Below, one piece after another: positions 36,250 to 45,723 of a DNA stretch of 64,000 nucleotides (within the stretch, counting starts at the first letter, position 1; every line of letters starts with the position of its first letter). Both the position numbers and the translations under genes were made by a program. The notes beneath the pieces are model-generated. The model saw only the letters and a list, made by a program, of their open reading frames with translations, ran no database searches and was not told the origin of the DNA. This DNA is from Bradyrhizobium sp. CCBAU 051011 (GTDB taxonomy: Bacteria > Pseudomonadota > Alphaproteobacteria > Rhizobiales > Xanthobacteraceae), in contig NZ_CP022222.1 in NCBI RefSeq assembly GCF_009930815.1, positions 7,234,501-7,298,500 of the forward strand, written 5' to 3'.

Positions 36250-37557
36250 TCAACCGAAATCCGGCTGCCAGTCGAGAATCTCGCGCGCCGCTTTTGTCAC
36301 GGCGCCGATCGTTGGAAATGAAGCCGCATCCACCATCATCGCCCGCGCCAGCCGCAGGCTGCGCGCCTCGGAGATCGCCCGCCGCTTCGGGTCTTCGATC
36401 AGTTCGAAATCGATGTTGTGGGCCAGTCCCAGAATGCGGCGGATGATTTTCGCGGCCGAGAAGCCGACGGTGTCGCGGAACAGCCGCGCCATGTAGGCCT
36501 GCCGCTCGGCCTCCAGACGCGCAGCTCCTGCCTCGCCGGGAAACAGCGTTCGCGGATAGGCGTCGCCATGGCCTTCCGTGCGCCAGAGTTCGAGGAACTC
36601 GCGGGCGAACTCGTTCCAGACGTCTTCGATCGTTTCCAGCACCCAGGCCTCGAACAGCCGCCGTTCGCCCACCGCGCGTTCGTGACCGGCGGACGCCAGG
36701 TAAGCCATCAGGAGATTGGCGATGACCGCGCCGACGTCGAAGCCCATCGGTCCATAGAACGCAAATTCAGGATCGATCACCATGGTTGCGCTTTCCGTCA
36801 CCATGATCGAGCCGGTGTGGAGGTCGCCATGAATCAGGGCTTCCGGAGAGGCCATGAATTTGAGCTTGAGCCGCGATATCGCAATATGCAGGTCGAGGTC
36901 TTCTCGAAAAGCCGCGGCAGTGGCATCAAGCCACGGCTGTGTCCAGCGGTTCTGCTCGGCCTGGCGGTAGGGATCGGTGAAGATCAGGTCCTCGGTGATC
37001 TTGCAGAGCGCATGGTTGCCGGCGAAGGCGGCAATCCCCTCCTTCTTGTGCGCGGCCGTCACCGCCAGATCGGACGAGAAAAACAGCGTCCGCGCCAGAA
37101 AGGTCGTGATGTCTCCGACAAAGCGGGGATAGAGCGTGCCGGCCACCAGCCCCTTGCGCATAATGATATGCGGCTCGAGCAATTCCATGACGACAAGCGC
37201 CACCCCCTCGTTGTGGTGCAGCACATCAGGCACCAGACCGGGCGCCAGCCGCGCCTGATGCGTCAGCGCCAGATATTCGTAGTGCGAGCGCGACAGCGGC
37301 AGCGGCCAGCTCTCGCCGACGAGGCGGACGTAAGGCAGCGCCTGCTTTACGGCGATGCCGCCCGCAGCCCCCTTGACGATGAACACAAGGTTGAGGTTGC
37401 CGTCGCCGACTTCGCTGATCGACCATGAGGCCGGTGCGCCGCCGAGCCATCCGGCGACCTCCGGAAGTCCTGCGAGGTAATCCCGCAGATCGGCCTCGTG
37501 AAGAATTCGATACTCGGTCTCCCGCGGATCAGCCAATGATCGGCGCTGTGAACTCAT
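36250..37557 (-). CDS. mtnK: 5-methylthioribose kinase
   Basis: 435 residues of the aminoglycoside-phosphotransferase/protein-kinase-like fold. It phosphorylates 5-methylthioribose in the methionine salvage pathway. VGDGNLNLVFIVKG with KQALPYVRLVGESWPL is the MtnK nucleotide loop; HGDLHTGSIMV is the catalytic loop and IDPEFAFYGPMGFDVG the metal-binding segment. The start at 37557 follows GGGGGGAGA. No mtnA or other salvage gene lies in the window. It is convergent with the sugar importer. Confidence 0.93.
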   Translation of the reverse strand: MSSQRRSLADPRETEYRILHEADLRDYLAGLPEVAGWLGGAPASWSISEVGDGNLNLVFIVKGAAGGIAVKQALPYVRLVGESWPLPLSRSHYEYLALTHQARLAPGLVPDVLHHNEGVALVVMELLEPHIIMRKGLVAGTLYPRFVGDITTFLARTLFFSSDLAVTAAHKKEGIAAFAGNHALCKITEDLIFTDPYRQAEQNRWTQPWLDATAAAFREDLDLHIAISRLKLKFMASPEALIHGDLHTGSIMVTESATMVIDPEFAFYGPMGFDVGAVIANLLMAYLASAGHERAVGERRLFEAWVLETIEDVWNEFAREFLELWRTEGHGDAYPRTLFPGEAGAARLEAERQAYMARLFRDTVGFSAAKIIRRILGLAHNIDFELIEDPKRRAISEARSLRLARAMMVDAASFPTIGAVTKAAREILDWQPDFG

Positions 37558-37595
37558 CGTGGTCTCCCCCCGTTGCCGGCGCCGGGAGTTGCGGT

Positions 37596-37699
37596 TCACT
37601 CCCGTTTCAGGAACTTGATCCGGCCTTTCTTGGCTGGATCATAGCCGCAAGGCGTTGCCGGCGGCCAGCGCGTTCACCGTCCACAGTTGTCCCAACGTC
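37596..37699 (-). pseudogene. Decayed, internally deleted copy of the gene at 38342
   Basis: Two pieces match the small anchored protein gene at 38342-38695. One encodes CGYDPAKKGRIKFLKRE before a TGA at 37596-37598, against CDYDPIKKK...NFLERE. The other encodes LGQLWTVNAL, against LGQLRTVKAF near that protein's N-terminus. They are fused, so about 200 bases between them are lost and the frames differ. The remnant abuts the methyltransferase stop codon. Confidence 0.75.
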
Positions 37700-38308
37700 T
37701 CAAATGAGCTGCGCGAGCCAGATGGTGTGGCCGCCGCAGTCGAGATCTTCGGCGATATACGCCACCACGCGAAACCCGTTCTGATCGAGCAATGAACGAT
37801 ATTCGGCGGGAGCGAGGCTCGCATGAAACAGCGGCTCGCCTGCAAAACTCCCGATTGCCTCGCCATGCACGGGACCGCTGGTGAACATCAGCGCCGCGTT
37901 CGGCGCTGCGTGTTCGCGAAACAGCGGAAACATCCGGCGCTGATCGTCGTAAGACAGATGAAAGAAACTGTCCCACGCCAGGATTCCGGAGAATTGCCGC
38001 TGCAAGGCAAGCCGACGCATATCGGCCACGATCCATTCCTGCTTGGGAAAATGCTTTCGGCAAACCTCGATCATGGTCGAGGAGGAATCCACGCCAGTGA
38101 CGGGATGACCAAGCCCAATCAGATAAGCAGCCATCGGCTCGCCGGCGCCGCAGCCGAGATCGAGGATCGGGCCCGCCGGCGGCAACAGCGCCCGGAAACG
38201 GTCAAGCCAGGGCTTTTCAATAAGTTTGGTACGTGCCCGACTCTCGATCCAATCCAGTGCCTTGCGCTGGTACAGATCGATGATCCCTTCGGCTTCTTCC
38301 GACGCCAT
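37700..38308 (-). CDS. SAM-dependent class I methyltransferase
   Basis: 202 residues. The SAM-binding motif I is ILDLGCGAGEPMAAYL, followed by the acidic residue of motif II (VTGVDSSSTMIEVC) and WIVADMRRL. The rest includes FHLSYDDQRRMFPLFREHAAPNA, a helix common to small-molecule methyltransferases of the UbiE/Tam type. The substrate is unknown. The ATG at 38308 is preferred to a GTG four codons upstream. It lies between a small membrane-anchored protein gene and a decayed copy of that gene. Confidence 0.85.
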   Translation of the reverse strand: MASEEAEGIIDLYQRKALDWIESRARTKLIEKPWLDRFRALLPPAGPILDLGCGAGEPMAAYLIGLGHPVTGVDSSSTMIEVCRKHFPKQEWIVADMRRLALQRQFSGILAWDSFFHLSYDDQRRMFPLFREHAAPNAALMFTSGPVHGEAIGSFAGEPLFHASLAPAEYRSLLDQNGFRVVAYIAEDLDCGGHTIWLAQLI

Positions 38309-38341
38309 TTGCGAACTCACGCACCACGTAATCGCCAGCGC

Positions 38342-38695
38342 CTAGAATGTTTCCCGTTCCAGGAAGTTCGAGCCGATATCGGCCTTTTTCTTGATCGGGT
38401 CATAGTCGCAAAACACGCTATCGGCGACTAGCGTGTAGCTCGGGATGATCGTGTCCTTGTTCAGCTTCACGGAGGTCAGGCCAATGACTGCGGTCCGCTT
38501 GCCATCGATCCATTTGAATGGGGTCGTGCTCTGCGCCCTCTCGCAGGCCGCGACCGCATCGGCGAAGACGGAGCTCTCAACGAAGGCTTTCACCGTCCGA
38601 AGCTGCCCCAGGATTTTCCAGTTCATGTAGAACGATCCGGCAAGGCCGGCGGCGAGCAGGACAACAAACAATAATAAAATGCGCTGAAAATTCAT
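38342..38695 (-). CDS. Small membrane-anchored hypothetical protein
   Basis: 117 residues. One N-terminal span (RILLLFVVLLAAGLAGSFYM) anchors a periplasmic domain with two cysteines (VAACERAQ and FCDYDP). GGGGGAAA precedes the ATG at 38695. No family is recognised. The presence of a diverged partial copy at 37596-37699 shows the gene existed here, or nearby, before the methyltransferase gene arrived. Confidence 0.72.
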   Translation of the reverse strand: MNFQRILLLFVVLLAAGLAGSFYMNWKILGQLRTVKAFVESSVFADAVAACERAQSTTPFKWIDGKRTAVIGLTSVKLNKDTIIPSYTLVADSVFCDYDPIKKKADIGSNFLERETF

Positions 38696-38860
38696 TGATT
38701 TCCCCCAGGTGGAACTGACCCGGCGGCACAACTAGCCGATCCAGCCGGATTTGTCAGAGCCGGAATTTACCAATGAAATCGGCCAGCGGGCTATTGTCCC
38801 GATCGCCCGGATGTGACTAACGGTATCATCCGGCCTACATGATCGGATCAGGGACATCCG

Positions 38861-39460
38861 ATGACGACTGACGATCTGGAAACGATTGCATTGCGGCCCA
38901 CCGTCATTGGCGGCGCCCGCCAGGACGACGACTTTGAGGTGGTCTGGCGCGGCTTCCCGGTCGGACGGATCATGAAGCAGGCGGACGGCCCGCACTGGTG
39001 GTGGGCCTGCACGGTCTATGGGCTTCCCCCGACCCCCAATGACCGGGGGCCCGCCATCAATTTCAAGGACTGCCAGGTCCGCTTCCGGCTCGCCTGGGCC
39101 AGAATCCGGCCCACACTAACGGACGAAACCATCCAGACCGCAACGCGGCACGCCCAAGGGCTGCTGCAGCAACAAACGGCGAAGGAAGAAAAGCCCAAGG
39201 CGCCTGAACCGCTTCAGATCATGAACAACCATCGCGCGGCGCCCCGGCACCGGGTATTGAAGGCAGGATCGATCGAGTTCAATGGCGGCGTCATCGACTG
39301 CACCATCCGGAACGTATCTGATACGGGTGCCGCGATTGAAGTTGCCAGCCAACTCGGCATTCCCGATAGCTTCTGGTTGGTGATCTCGGGCACTCACACG
39401 CGTCGCTACTGCCGGGTTGCCTGGCGAAACGAAAAACGAATTGGCGTCGCGTTCGACTAG
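38861..39460 (+). CDS. PilZ-domain protein with unknown N-terminal domain
   Basis: 199 residues. The C-terminal part (about 120-199) is a PilZ domain that binds cyclic di-GMP: RAAPRHRVLKAG gives the arginine motif and IRNVSDTGAAIEV the DxSxxG-like motif (here N-V-S-D-T-G). The N-terminal 100 residues (FEVVWRGFPVGRIMKQADGP, WWWACTVYGLP) form a separate Trp-rich domain of unknown role. The gene stands alone. It may respond to c-di-GMP in motility or polysaccharide control. Confidence 0.82.
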   Translation: MTTDDLETIALRPTVIGGARQDDDFEVVWRGFPVGRIMKQADGPHWWWACTVYGLPPTPNDRGPAINFKDCQVRFRLAWARIRPTLTDETIQTATRHAQGLLQQQTAKEEKPKAPEPLQIMNNHRAAPRHRVLKAGSIEFNGGVIDCTIRNVSDTGAAIEVASQLGIPDSFWLVISGTHTRRYCRVAWRNEKRIGVAFD

Positions 39461-39482
39461 CGCCTTTTCAGATCGCGCCGGA

Positions 39483-39758
39483 TCAGAACGGCAGACCCAT
39501 CAGCTTCGACAGCCGCTCGATATTCAAAAGCCCCTGGTGATAGGCCCACATTCCGATGCCGAACACCACGCCCGAGATCAGCGTGGTCCAGAGCAGCTTC
39601 CAGCCCATCCGCGCCATCACCGGCGCGCCGGGGTCGGTGCCGGGCGCGCCCTCGCCGTCCTCGTGCTGGCTGCGGACGCCGAACGGCAGCGTCACGAACA
39701 GCACGACCCACCAGAGCACGAAGTAGATCGCAAGCGCGGTTGAGATGCTGTAGGCCAT
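39483..39758 (-). CDS. DUF1467 membrane protein
   Basis: 91 residues with two membrane spans (ISTALAIYFVLWWVVLFVTLP and WTTLISGVVFGIGMWAYHQG) linked by a conserved loop GVRSQHEDGEGAPGTDPGAP. This is the DUF1467 pattern found in alphaproteobacteria next to methylmalonyl-CoA epimerase and complex I genes. It follows mce by 6 bases. Function unknown. Confidence 0.88.
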   Translation of the reverse strand: MAYSISTALAIYFVLWWVVLFVTLPFGVRSQHEDGEGAPGTDPGAPVMARMGWKLLWTTLISGVVFGIGMWAYHQGLLNIERLSKLMGLPF

Positions 39759-39764
39759 CAGAGC

Positions 39765-40169
39765 TCAGGCCTGTTCGATTTCGACGAGCGCGCCGGAGAA
39801 ATCCTTCGGATGGAAGAACAGCACCGGCTTGCCATGGGCGCCGATCTTCGGCACGCCGTCGCCGAGCACGCGCGCGCCCTCCGCGATCAGCTTGTCGCGC
39901 GCGGCGATGATATCAGGCACATCGTAGCAGATGTGATGGATGCCGCCGTCGGCGTTGCGCTCGACGAACTTGGCGATCGGCGAGGCGTCACCGAGCGGCT
40001 GGATGAATTCGATCTTGGTGTTGGGCAGCGTCACGAACACGGTGATGACGCCATGCTCCGGCAGCGGCACCGCGCCGGAGATTTCGGCGCCGAACGCGCC
40101 GCCATAGATTTTGGCAGCCTTTTCCGCATCCTTGACCGCGATTGCCACATGATTGAGCCGGCCCAGCAT
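39765..40169 (-). CDS. mce: Methylmalonyl-CoA epimerase
   Basis: 134 residues of the vicinal-oxygen-chelate fold in two similar halves. It interconverts the (R) and (S) forms of methylmalonyl-CoA in propionate metabolism. Metal ligands are expected from LNHVAIAV (His), IEFIQPL, GIHHICYDV (His) and ALVEIEQ (Glu). It lies 55 bp downstream of the RNase J gene, on the same strand. Confidence 0.94.
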   Translation of the reverse strand: MLGRLNHVAIAVKDAEKAAKIYGGAFGAEISGAVPLPEHGVITVFVTLPNTKIEFIQPLGDASPIAKFVERNADGGIHHICYDVPDIIAARDKLIAEGARVLGDGVPKIGAHGKPVLFFHPKDFSGALVEIEQA

Positions 40170-40224
40170 GACGCCCTACTCCCTACTTCGTTTCCGGCGG
40201 CCAGCCGCCCGGACGCTTTCTACC

Positions 40225-41895
40225 TCAAACCACCAGAACATGAACGACGCAAATCGGCTTCTTGCCCCATTGCTCGTTGATGACCGCCCGCACCGCGCGG
40301 CGGACCGATTCCGCTGTGGCGTCCGGATCGCGCCGCCGCGCCCGCGGCAGGCCTTCGACGGTCGTGACCACCGTATCGAACACGATCTCGTCGATGATCT
40401 CGCCAGCCGCATTCTTCTCGGGGACGCCGACGAGATCAACCTCGGGATCGTCGGCCAGCTCGCCCTTGTCGGTCACGGCGATTGCCACGAAGGCGCATCC
40501 GGCGAACCCCATCCGCCGCCGTTCCACCACGGCGCGGGATTTGGAATCCTCCAGGATCGCGCCGTCCTTGTAGATCCGGCCCGACGGCAATTCGTCGATA
40601 ATAGCGGGGTCGCCGGGGCCGAGCCTGACCAGATCGCCATTGCGGCAGGTCAGCACCTTCGGCACGGCGGCGGCGCGGGCGAGCTTGGCATGCTCAGACA
40701 AATGCAGCGCCTCGCCATGGACCGGGATCAGGATCTGCGGGCGCACCCAGGTGATCATGTCGCGCAGCTCGTCGCGGCGCGGATGGCCGGAGACGTGGAC
40801 GAGATCGGTACGGTCGGTGATGACCTCGATCCCCTGCGCCACCAGCCCGTTGATGATGGCGCCCACCGCCTTCTCGTTGCCGGGGATGGTGCGCGAGGAA
40901 AAGATCACGCTGTCGCCTTTGTTTAGCGTCACCTGCGGATGGTCGTTATTGGCGATCCGGGCGAGCGCTGCCCGCGGCTCGCCCTGGCTGCCGGTGCACA
41001 GCGCCAGCACCTTGTCCGGCGGGAAATGGCCGTAGTAGTCGGCGCCGCGGAAATTCTGCACGCCTTCGAGATAGCCGGTCTCGCGGGCCACCTGCACCAC
41101 GCGCTCCATGGCACGGCCGACCACGACCACTTCGCGATCGGCGGCCTTGGCGGCGTCCGCAACCGCCTTGAGGCGCGCGACGTTGGAGGCGAAGGTGGTG
41201 ACGGCAACGCGGCCCTTGGCGGCCATCACCAGCTTGGCAATGGTGGCGGCGACCTCGGTTTCCGAGGGCGAGCGTCCGTCCCGCACCGCGTTGGTGGAAT
41301 CGCCGACCAGCGCCAGCACACCGGCATCGCCGAGCTCCCGCAGGCGCCGCTCATCGGTCGGAAGGCCGATGATCGGCGTCGGATCGATCTTCCAGTCGCC
41401 GGTGTGCAGCACGGTACCTGCGGAGGTGTGGATCGCCAGCGCATGTGACTCTGGGATTGAATGCGCGACCGGGATGAATTCGACGGTGAACGGCCCGAGA
41501 TTGATCCGGCCACCCGACGGAACCACCGTTACCGGGATTTTGGGCGGATTGCGCTCGGCGGCGCATTTGGCCTCGAACAGCGCGGCGCTGAATTTGGTCG
41601 CATAGACCTTGCATTGAAGTTTCGGCCAGAGGTCGATGATGGCGCCGAAATGATCCTCATGGGCGTGCGTCAGCACCAGGCCCATCAGGTTGTTGCGCTC
41701 TTTCTCCAGGAAGCTGATGTCAGGCATGATCAAATCGATGCCCGGCAGGTGCTCCTCGTCGCCGAAGGAGACGCCGAGATCGACCGCGAGCCAGGAGCGC
41801 TGGTGGCGGTTGCCGAGCCCATAGATCGACAGGTTCATGCCGATCTCGCCGACACCGCCGAGCGGCGCAAAGGTCAGTTCATCCGGCCGCGCCAT
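40225..41895 (-). CDS. rnj: Ribonuclease J
   Basis: 556 residues of the beta-CASP metallo-beta-lactamase family, a 5'-3' exo- and endoribonuclease for rRNA and mRNA processing. Zinc motif LTHAHEDHFGAI is complete, and further ligands sit in VAHSIPESH and HTGDWKID. The beta-CASP domain contains ALCTGSQGEPRAAL and the C-terminus the SGHPRRDEL helix. Its ATG overlaps the birA stop by one base (TGATG), showing translational coupling at the end of the nuo operon. Confidence 0.94.
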   Translation of the reverse strand: MARPDELTFAPLGGVGEIGMNLSIYGLGNRHQRSWLAVDLGVSFGDEEHLPGIDLIMPDISFLEKERNNLMGLVLTHAHEDHFGAIIDLWPKLQCKVYATKFSAALFEAKCAAERNPPKIPVTVVPSGGRINLGPFTVEFIPVAHSIPESHALAIHTSAGTVLHTGDWKIDPTPIIGLPTDERRLRELGDAGVLALVGDSTNAVRDGRSPSETEVAATIAKLVMAAKGRVAVTTFASNVARLKAVADAAKAADREVVVVGRAMERVVQVARETGYLEGVQNFRGADYYGHFPPDKVLALCTGSQGEPRAALARIANNDHPQVTLNKGDSVIFSSRTIPGNEKAVGAIINGLVAQGIEVITDRTDLVHVSGHPRRDELRDMITWVRPQILIPVHGEALHLSEHAKLARAAAVPKVLTCRNGDLVRLGPGDPAIIDELPSGRIYKDGAILEDSKSRAVVERRRMGFAGCAFVAIAVTDKGELADDPEVDLVGVPEKNAAGEIIDEIVFDTVVTTVEGLPRARRRDPDATAESVRRAVRAVINEQWGKKPICVVHVLVV

Positions 41896-42707
41896 CAGGC
41901 CGCTCCCACAGACGCCGCGGCGCCGAAATAGACTTCGCCCGCGGCGATCGGAATACGCTTGCCCTCGGCCGTGCGGACGATCAGGCAGCCGGTTTCATCG
42001 ATGGTATCGAACGCGCCTTCGACCGTCGCGGCTCCGGTCTGGATCGCGACCCGCTCGCCAAGTCCGAACGCGCGCTCCAGCCACAGTTTTCGAATTTCGG
42101 CAAAGCCACGGCCATTGTCCCAGATGCCGCGGAACTCGGCCCAAGCCTCCGACAGTGCCGTAAACACTTCCTCCGCGCTGACGCTGACGCCGAGCGCGGC
42201 CAGCGAGGTCGCCGGCGTCGGCGTGCCCTCAGGCGCGGCAATGACGTTGGTACCGATACCGACTACCACGGCTAGGCGATTGCCGGCCACAGCCTCGGCC
42301 TCCAGCAGGATGCCGGCGAGCTTCTGCCCGTCCGCCATGACGTCATTGGGCCATTTCAGGGCGTATCTCAGAGGCTCGGCGCCGGCGCGGCGCAAATTGG
42401 CTTCGATGCTGAGCTTCTGCAGCGCGCTTTCCAGCGAAAGCCCTGCGGCAAAACCCAGCGTGGCGGCGACACCGGGAGAGACGTCCATGATTTCGAGGAT
42501 GCTGCTGGCGAGGCTGCCGCGCGGCGCGATCCAGGCGCGCTGCCGGCGGCCTCGGCCCGCCGTCTGCTCCGTTGTCACGAACCACATCGGGCCGCGCTCG
42601 CCATCGCGGGCTCGGGACATGGCTTCGGCGTTGGTCGAACCGATCCGGTCGAAGGCGGCGAGAGCGTAGCCCGTCGATGAGGCCCTGGGACCGAGTGCGA
42701 AGGTCAT
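41895..42707 (-). CDS. birA: Biotin-acetyl-CoA-carboxylase ligase
   Basis: 270 residues. Joins biotin to carrier proteins. QTAGRGRRQRAW is the biotinyl-5'-AMP loop and LKWPNDVMADGQKLAGIL the catalytic lysine segment; a small C-terminal SH3-like domain follows. The N-terminal repressor HTH of E. coli BirA is absent, so this enzyme does not regulate transcription. It is one base downstream of nuoN and is the usual neighbour of rnj in Rhizobiales. Confidence 0.93.
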   Translation of the reverse strand: MTFALGPRASSTGYALAAFDRIGSTNAEAMSRARDGERGPMWFVTTEQTAGRGRRQRAWIAPRGSLASSILEIMDVSPGVAATLGFAAGLSLESALQKLSIEANLRRAGAEPLRYALKWPNDVMADGQKLAGILLEAEAVAGNRLAVVVGIGTNVIAAPEGTPTPATSLAALGVSVSAEEVFTALSEAWAEFRGIWDNGRGFAEIRKLWLERAFGLGERVAIQTGAATVEGAFDTIDETGCLIVRTAEGKRIPIAAGEVYFGAAASVGAA

Positions 42708-42708
42708 C

Positions 42709-44145
42709 CTAGAACAGCGACTTCGCTGCCGCCGTGGCGACGCTGACCAGCGGCCCCGGATAGACGAAGAAGAAGATGTTGAAGATGCCAGCCACCGCCA
42801 GCACCGTGCGCAATTCGATGCGCATCGGTTCGATCTGGCCGGCCGGCTCGTCGAAATACATCACCTTGACGATGGTGAGATAGTAGAACGCGCCTACCAC
42901 GCTGGTCAGCACGCCGATGACGGCGAGCGTGAACAGGCCCGCCTTGATCGCGGCCACAAACACGTACCATTTGGCGAAGAAGCCGGCGAGCGGCGGAATG
43001 CCGGCCAGCGAGAACAAGAGCATGGCGAAGAAGAACGCCAGCATCGGATTGGTGCGCGAGAGCCCGGCGAAGTCGCTGATCTGTTCCACCGCCTGCCCGT
43101 TCCGCTTCATGGTCAGGATGACGGCAAAGGAGCCCAGCGTCATCGCCACATAGATCGCGATGTAGATCAGAACGCCCTGCGCGCCCTCCACCGTGCCCGA
43201 TGCAAGGCCGACCAGCGCAAAGCCCATATGGCCGATCGAGGAATAGGCCATCAGGCGCTTGATGTTCTTCTGCCCGATCGCGGCGAACGAACCCAGCGCC
43301 ATCGAGGCGATGGCGACGAAGACGAGGATCTGCTGCCATTGCGGGACGATGCCGGGGAACGCGGTGAGCGTCACGCGGGTGAACACCGCAAGCGCGGCCA
43401 CCTTCGGCGCGGAGGCGAAGAACGCCGTCACCGGCGTCGGCGCGCCTTCATAGACGTCGGGTGTCCACATGTGGAACGGCACGGCCGAGACCTTGAAGCA
43501 GAGGCCGGCAAGCAGGAAGACGAGGCCAAACACGATGCCGACGCTACCGGTCTTCACAGCGGCTGCGATGCCGGCAAAATCGACCGTGCCGGTGAAGCCG
43601 TAGATCAGCGAGGCGCCGTAGAGCAGCATGCCCGACGAGAGAGCGCCGAGCACAAAGTACTTCAGGCCGGCCTCGGTGGACTTGGCGTTGTCGCGGTTCG
43701 AGGCGGCGACCACGTAGAGCGCGAGCGACATCAGCTCGAGCCCGAGATAGAGCATGATCAGGTCGGCGGCCGAGATCAGCACCATCATGCCGAGAGTGGA
43801 AAGCAGCACCAGGATCGAATACTCGAAGATGCGCCGCGACGGGTCGGACAGGAACTCCGTCGACAGGATCAGCGCCGCCGCCGAGCCGATGATGGCGAGG
43901 ATCTTCAGGAAGCGGGCGAAGTCGTCGACGATGAAGCTGCCACCGAAGGTCGTGAGCTTGCCGGCCGGTAGCATCAATACCAGCGCGCCGGTGATAACCA
44001 GCAGCACCACCGCGAGCGTGGTGACGAGCCGGGTCGTATCCTGCCCGCGATAGGCACCGAGCATCAACAGCGCCATGGCGCCGACGGCCAGCACCAGCTC
44101 CGGCAGCACCGGCAGCAACTGATAACCTGCACTTGAGAAGCTCAT
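42709..44145 (-). CDS. nuoN: NADH-quinone oxidoreductase subunit N
   Basis: 478 residues with about 14 membrane spans; one of three antiporter-like proton-pumping subunits of complex I. Discontinuous-helix lysines are present around GLCFKVSAVPFHMW and KRLMAYSSIGHMGF. It is the last nuo gene of the operon. A gap of 66 bases separates it from nuoM. Confidence 0.96.
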   Translation of the reverse strand: MSFSSAGYQLLPVLPELVLAVGAMALLMLGAYRGQDTTRLVTTLAVVLLVITGALVLMLPAGKLTTFGGSFIVDDFARFLKILAIIGSAAALILSTEFLSDPSRRIFEYSILVLLSTLGMMVLISAADLIMLYLGLELMSLALYVVAASNRDNAKSTEAGLKYFVLGALSSGMLLYGASLIYGFTGTVDFAGIAAAVKTGSVGIVFGLVFLLAGLCFKVSAVPFHMWTPDVYEGAPTPVTAFFASAPKVAALAVFTRVTLTAFPGIVPQWQQILVFVAIASMALGSFAAIGQKNIKRLMAYSSIGHMGFALVGLASGTVEGAQGVLIYIAIYVAMTLGSFAVILTMKRNGQAVEQISDFAGLSRTNPMLAFFFAMLLFSLAGIPPLAGFFAKWYVFVAAIKAGLFTLAVIGVLTSVVGAFYYLTIVKVMYFDEPAGQIEPMRIELRTVLAVAGIFNIFFFVYPGPLVSVATAAAKSLF

Positions 44146-44211
44146 GGCCTTCTTATCCTTGACGCGTCTTCTTCATGCGAACCGGCTTCCACTTCGCTTG
44201 AAAACGCTACG

Positions 44212-45723
44212 TTATTGCGCGACCAGCGCGGCTGCCTTCACGGCAGTCACGGCGGCATTGTAATTATTGACGAGTTGCTGAACCGAGGCGGCCGACATGT
44301 CGAGCACCGGCTTCGGATAGACGCCGAACAGGATGGTGAGGAACACCAGCGGCATCAGCGTCAGGCTTTCGCGGGGCGTCAGATCCTTGATGCTGGCGAG
44401 CGACGGCTTGGTCAGCGCGCCGAACACCACCTTGCGATAGAGCCAGAGCGCGTAAGCAGCCGACAGGATGACGCCGAGCGTGGCAATGGTCGCGGTCGGG
44501 ATCGAGACCTTGAAGGTGCCGAGCAGCGTCATGAATTCGCCGACGAATCCGCTCGTGCCGGGCAGACCGACATTGGCCATGGTGAAGACCATGAACACCA
44601 TCGCATAGAGCGGCATCCGGTTGACGAGACCGCCATAGGCCGCGATCTCGCGGGTATGCATGCGGTCGTAGACGATACCGACGCAGAGGAACAGCGCGCC
44701 GGAGACGATGCCGTGCGACACCATCTGGAACACGCCGCCGGCGACACCCTGGGTCGTACCCGCGAAGATGCCCATGGTGACGAAGCCCATATGCGCCACC
44801 GACGAATAGGCGATCAGCTTCTTGATGTCTTCCTGCATCAAGGCCACCAGCGAGGTGTAGACGATGGCGATTACCGACAGCGAGAAGATCAGCGGCGCAA
44901 AATCATGCGACGCCAGCGGGAACATCGGCAGCGAGAACCGGAGGAAGCCGTAGCCGCCCATCTTCAGGAGGATCGCGGCCAGGATCACCGAGCCCGCGGT
45001 CGGCGCCTCGACATGCGCATCCGGCAGCCAGGTGTGCACCGGCCACATCGGCATCTTCACCGCAAAGGAGGCAAAGAACGCCAGCCACGCCCAGGTCTGC
45101 AAGGACCGCGGCACCGCGGTGTTCATCAGCGTCGGGATGTCGGTCGTCCCGGCATTCCAGTACAGCGCCATGATGGCCAGCAGCATCAAGACCGAGCCGA
45201 GCAGCGTGTAGAGGAAGAACTTGAACGACGCATAGACCCGGCGCGGGCCGCCCCAGACGCCGATGATCAGGAACATCGGGATCAGGCCGCCTTCGAAGAA
45301 CAGATAGAACAGCACGAGGTCGAGCGCCGAGAAGGTGCCGACCATCAGCGTTTCCAGAAACAGGAACGCCATCATGTATTCGCGCACGCGCACTGTGACG
45401 GACTTCCAGCTCGCTATGATGCAGAACGGCATCAGCGCGGTGGTCAGGATCACGAACGGCAGCGAAATACCGTCGACGCCCATGTGATAGGTGATGCCGC
45501 TGGCGAGCCAGTTCGCCTTTTCGACGAACTGGAAATCCGCACTGGCGGCGTCGAAGCGCCAAACCAGGATCAGCGACACCGCGAAGGTGACCAGCGTGGT
45601 CCACAGCGCGATCCAGCGCGCATTGCGCCGCGCCGCTTCATCATCGCCGCGGGTGAGATAGATCGCCACCGCGCCGATGACCGGCAGGAAGGTGACGACC
45701 GAAAGGATAGGCCAGGTTGTCAT
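44212..45723 (-). CDS. nuoM: NADH-quinone oxidoreductase subunit M
   Basis: 503 residues with about 14 membrane spans. Antiporter-like subunit: the Glu of [14 protein letters not shown], the Lys of [20 protein letters not shown] and [15 protein letters not shown] are in place. Its ATG overlaps the TAA of nuoL by one base (TAATG), so I chose 45723 and not the longer open frame that extends 68 codons into nuoL. Confidence 0.96.
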   Translation of the reverse strand: MTTWPILSVVTFLPVIGAVAIYLTRGDDEAARRNARWIALWTTLVTFAVSLILVWRFDAASADFQFVEKANWLASGITYHMGVDGISLPFVILTTALMPFCIIASWKSVTVRVREYMMAFLFLETLMVGTFSALDLVLFYLFFEGGLIPMFLIIGVWGGPRRVYASFKFFLYTLLGSVLMLLAIMALYWNAGTTDIPTLMNTAVPRSLQTWAWLAFFASFAVKMPMWPVHTWLPDAHVEAPTAGSVILAAILLKMGGYGFLRFSLPMFPLASHDFAPLIFSLSVIAIVYTSLVALMQEDIKKLIAYSSVAHMGFVTMGIFAGTTQGVAGGVFQMVSHGIVSGALFLCVGIVYDRMHTREIAAYGGLVNRMPLYAMVFMVFTMANVGLPGTSGFVGEFMTLLGTFKVSIPTATIATLGVILSAAYALWLYRKVVFGALTKPSLASIKDLTPRESLTLMPLVFLTILFGVYPKPVLDMSAASVQQLVNNYNAAVTAVKAAALVAQ

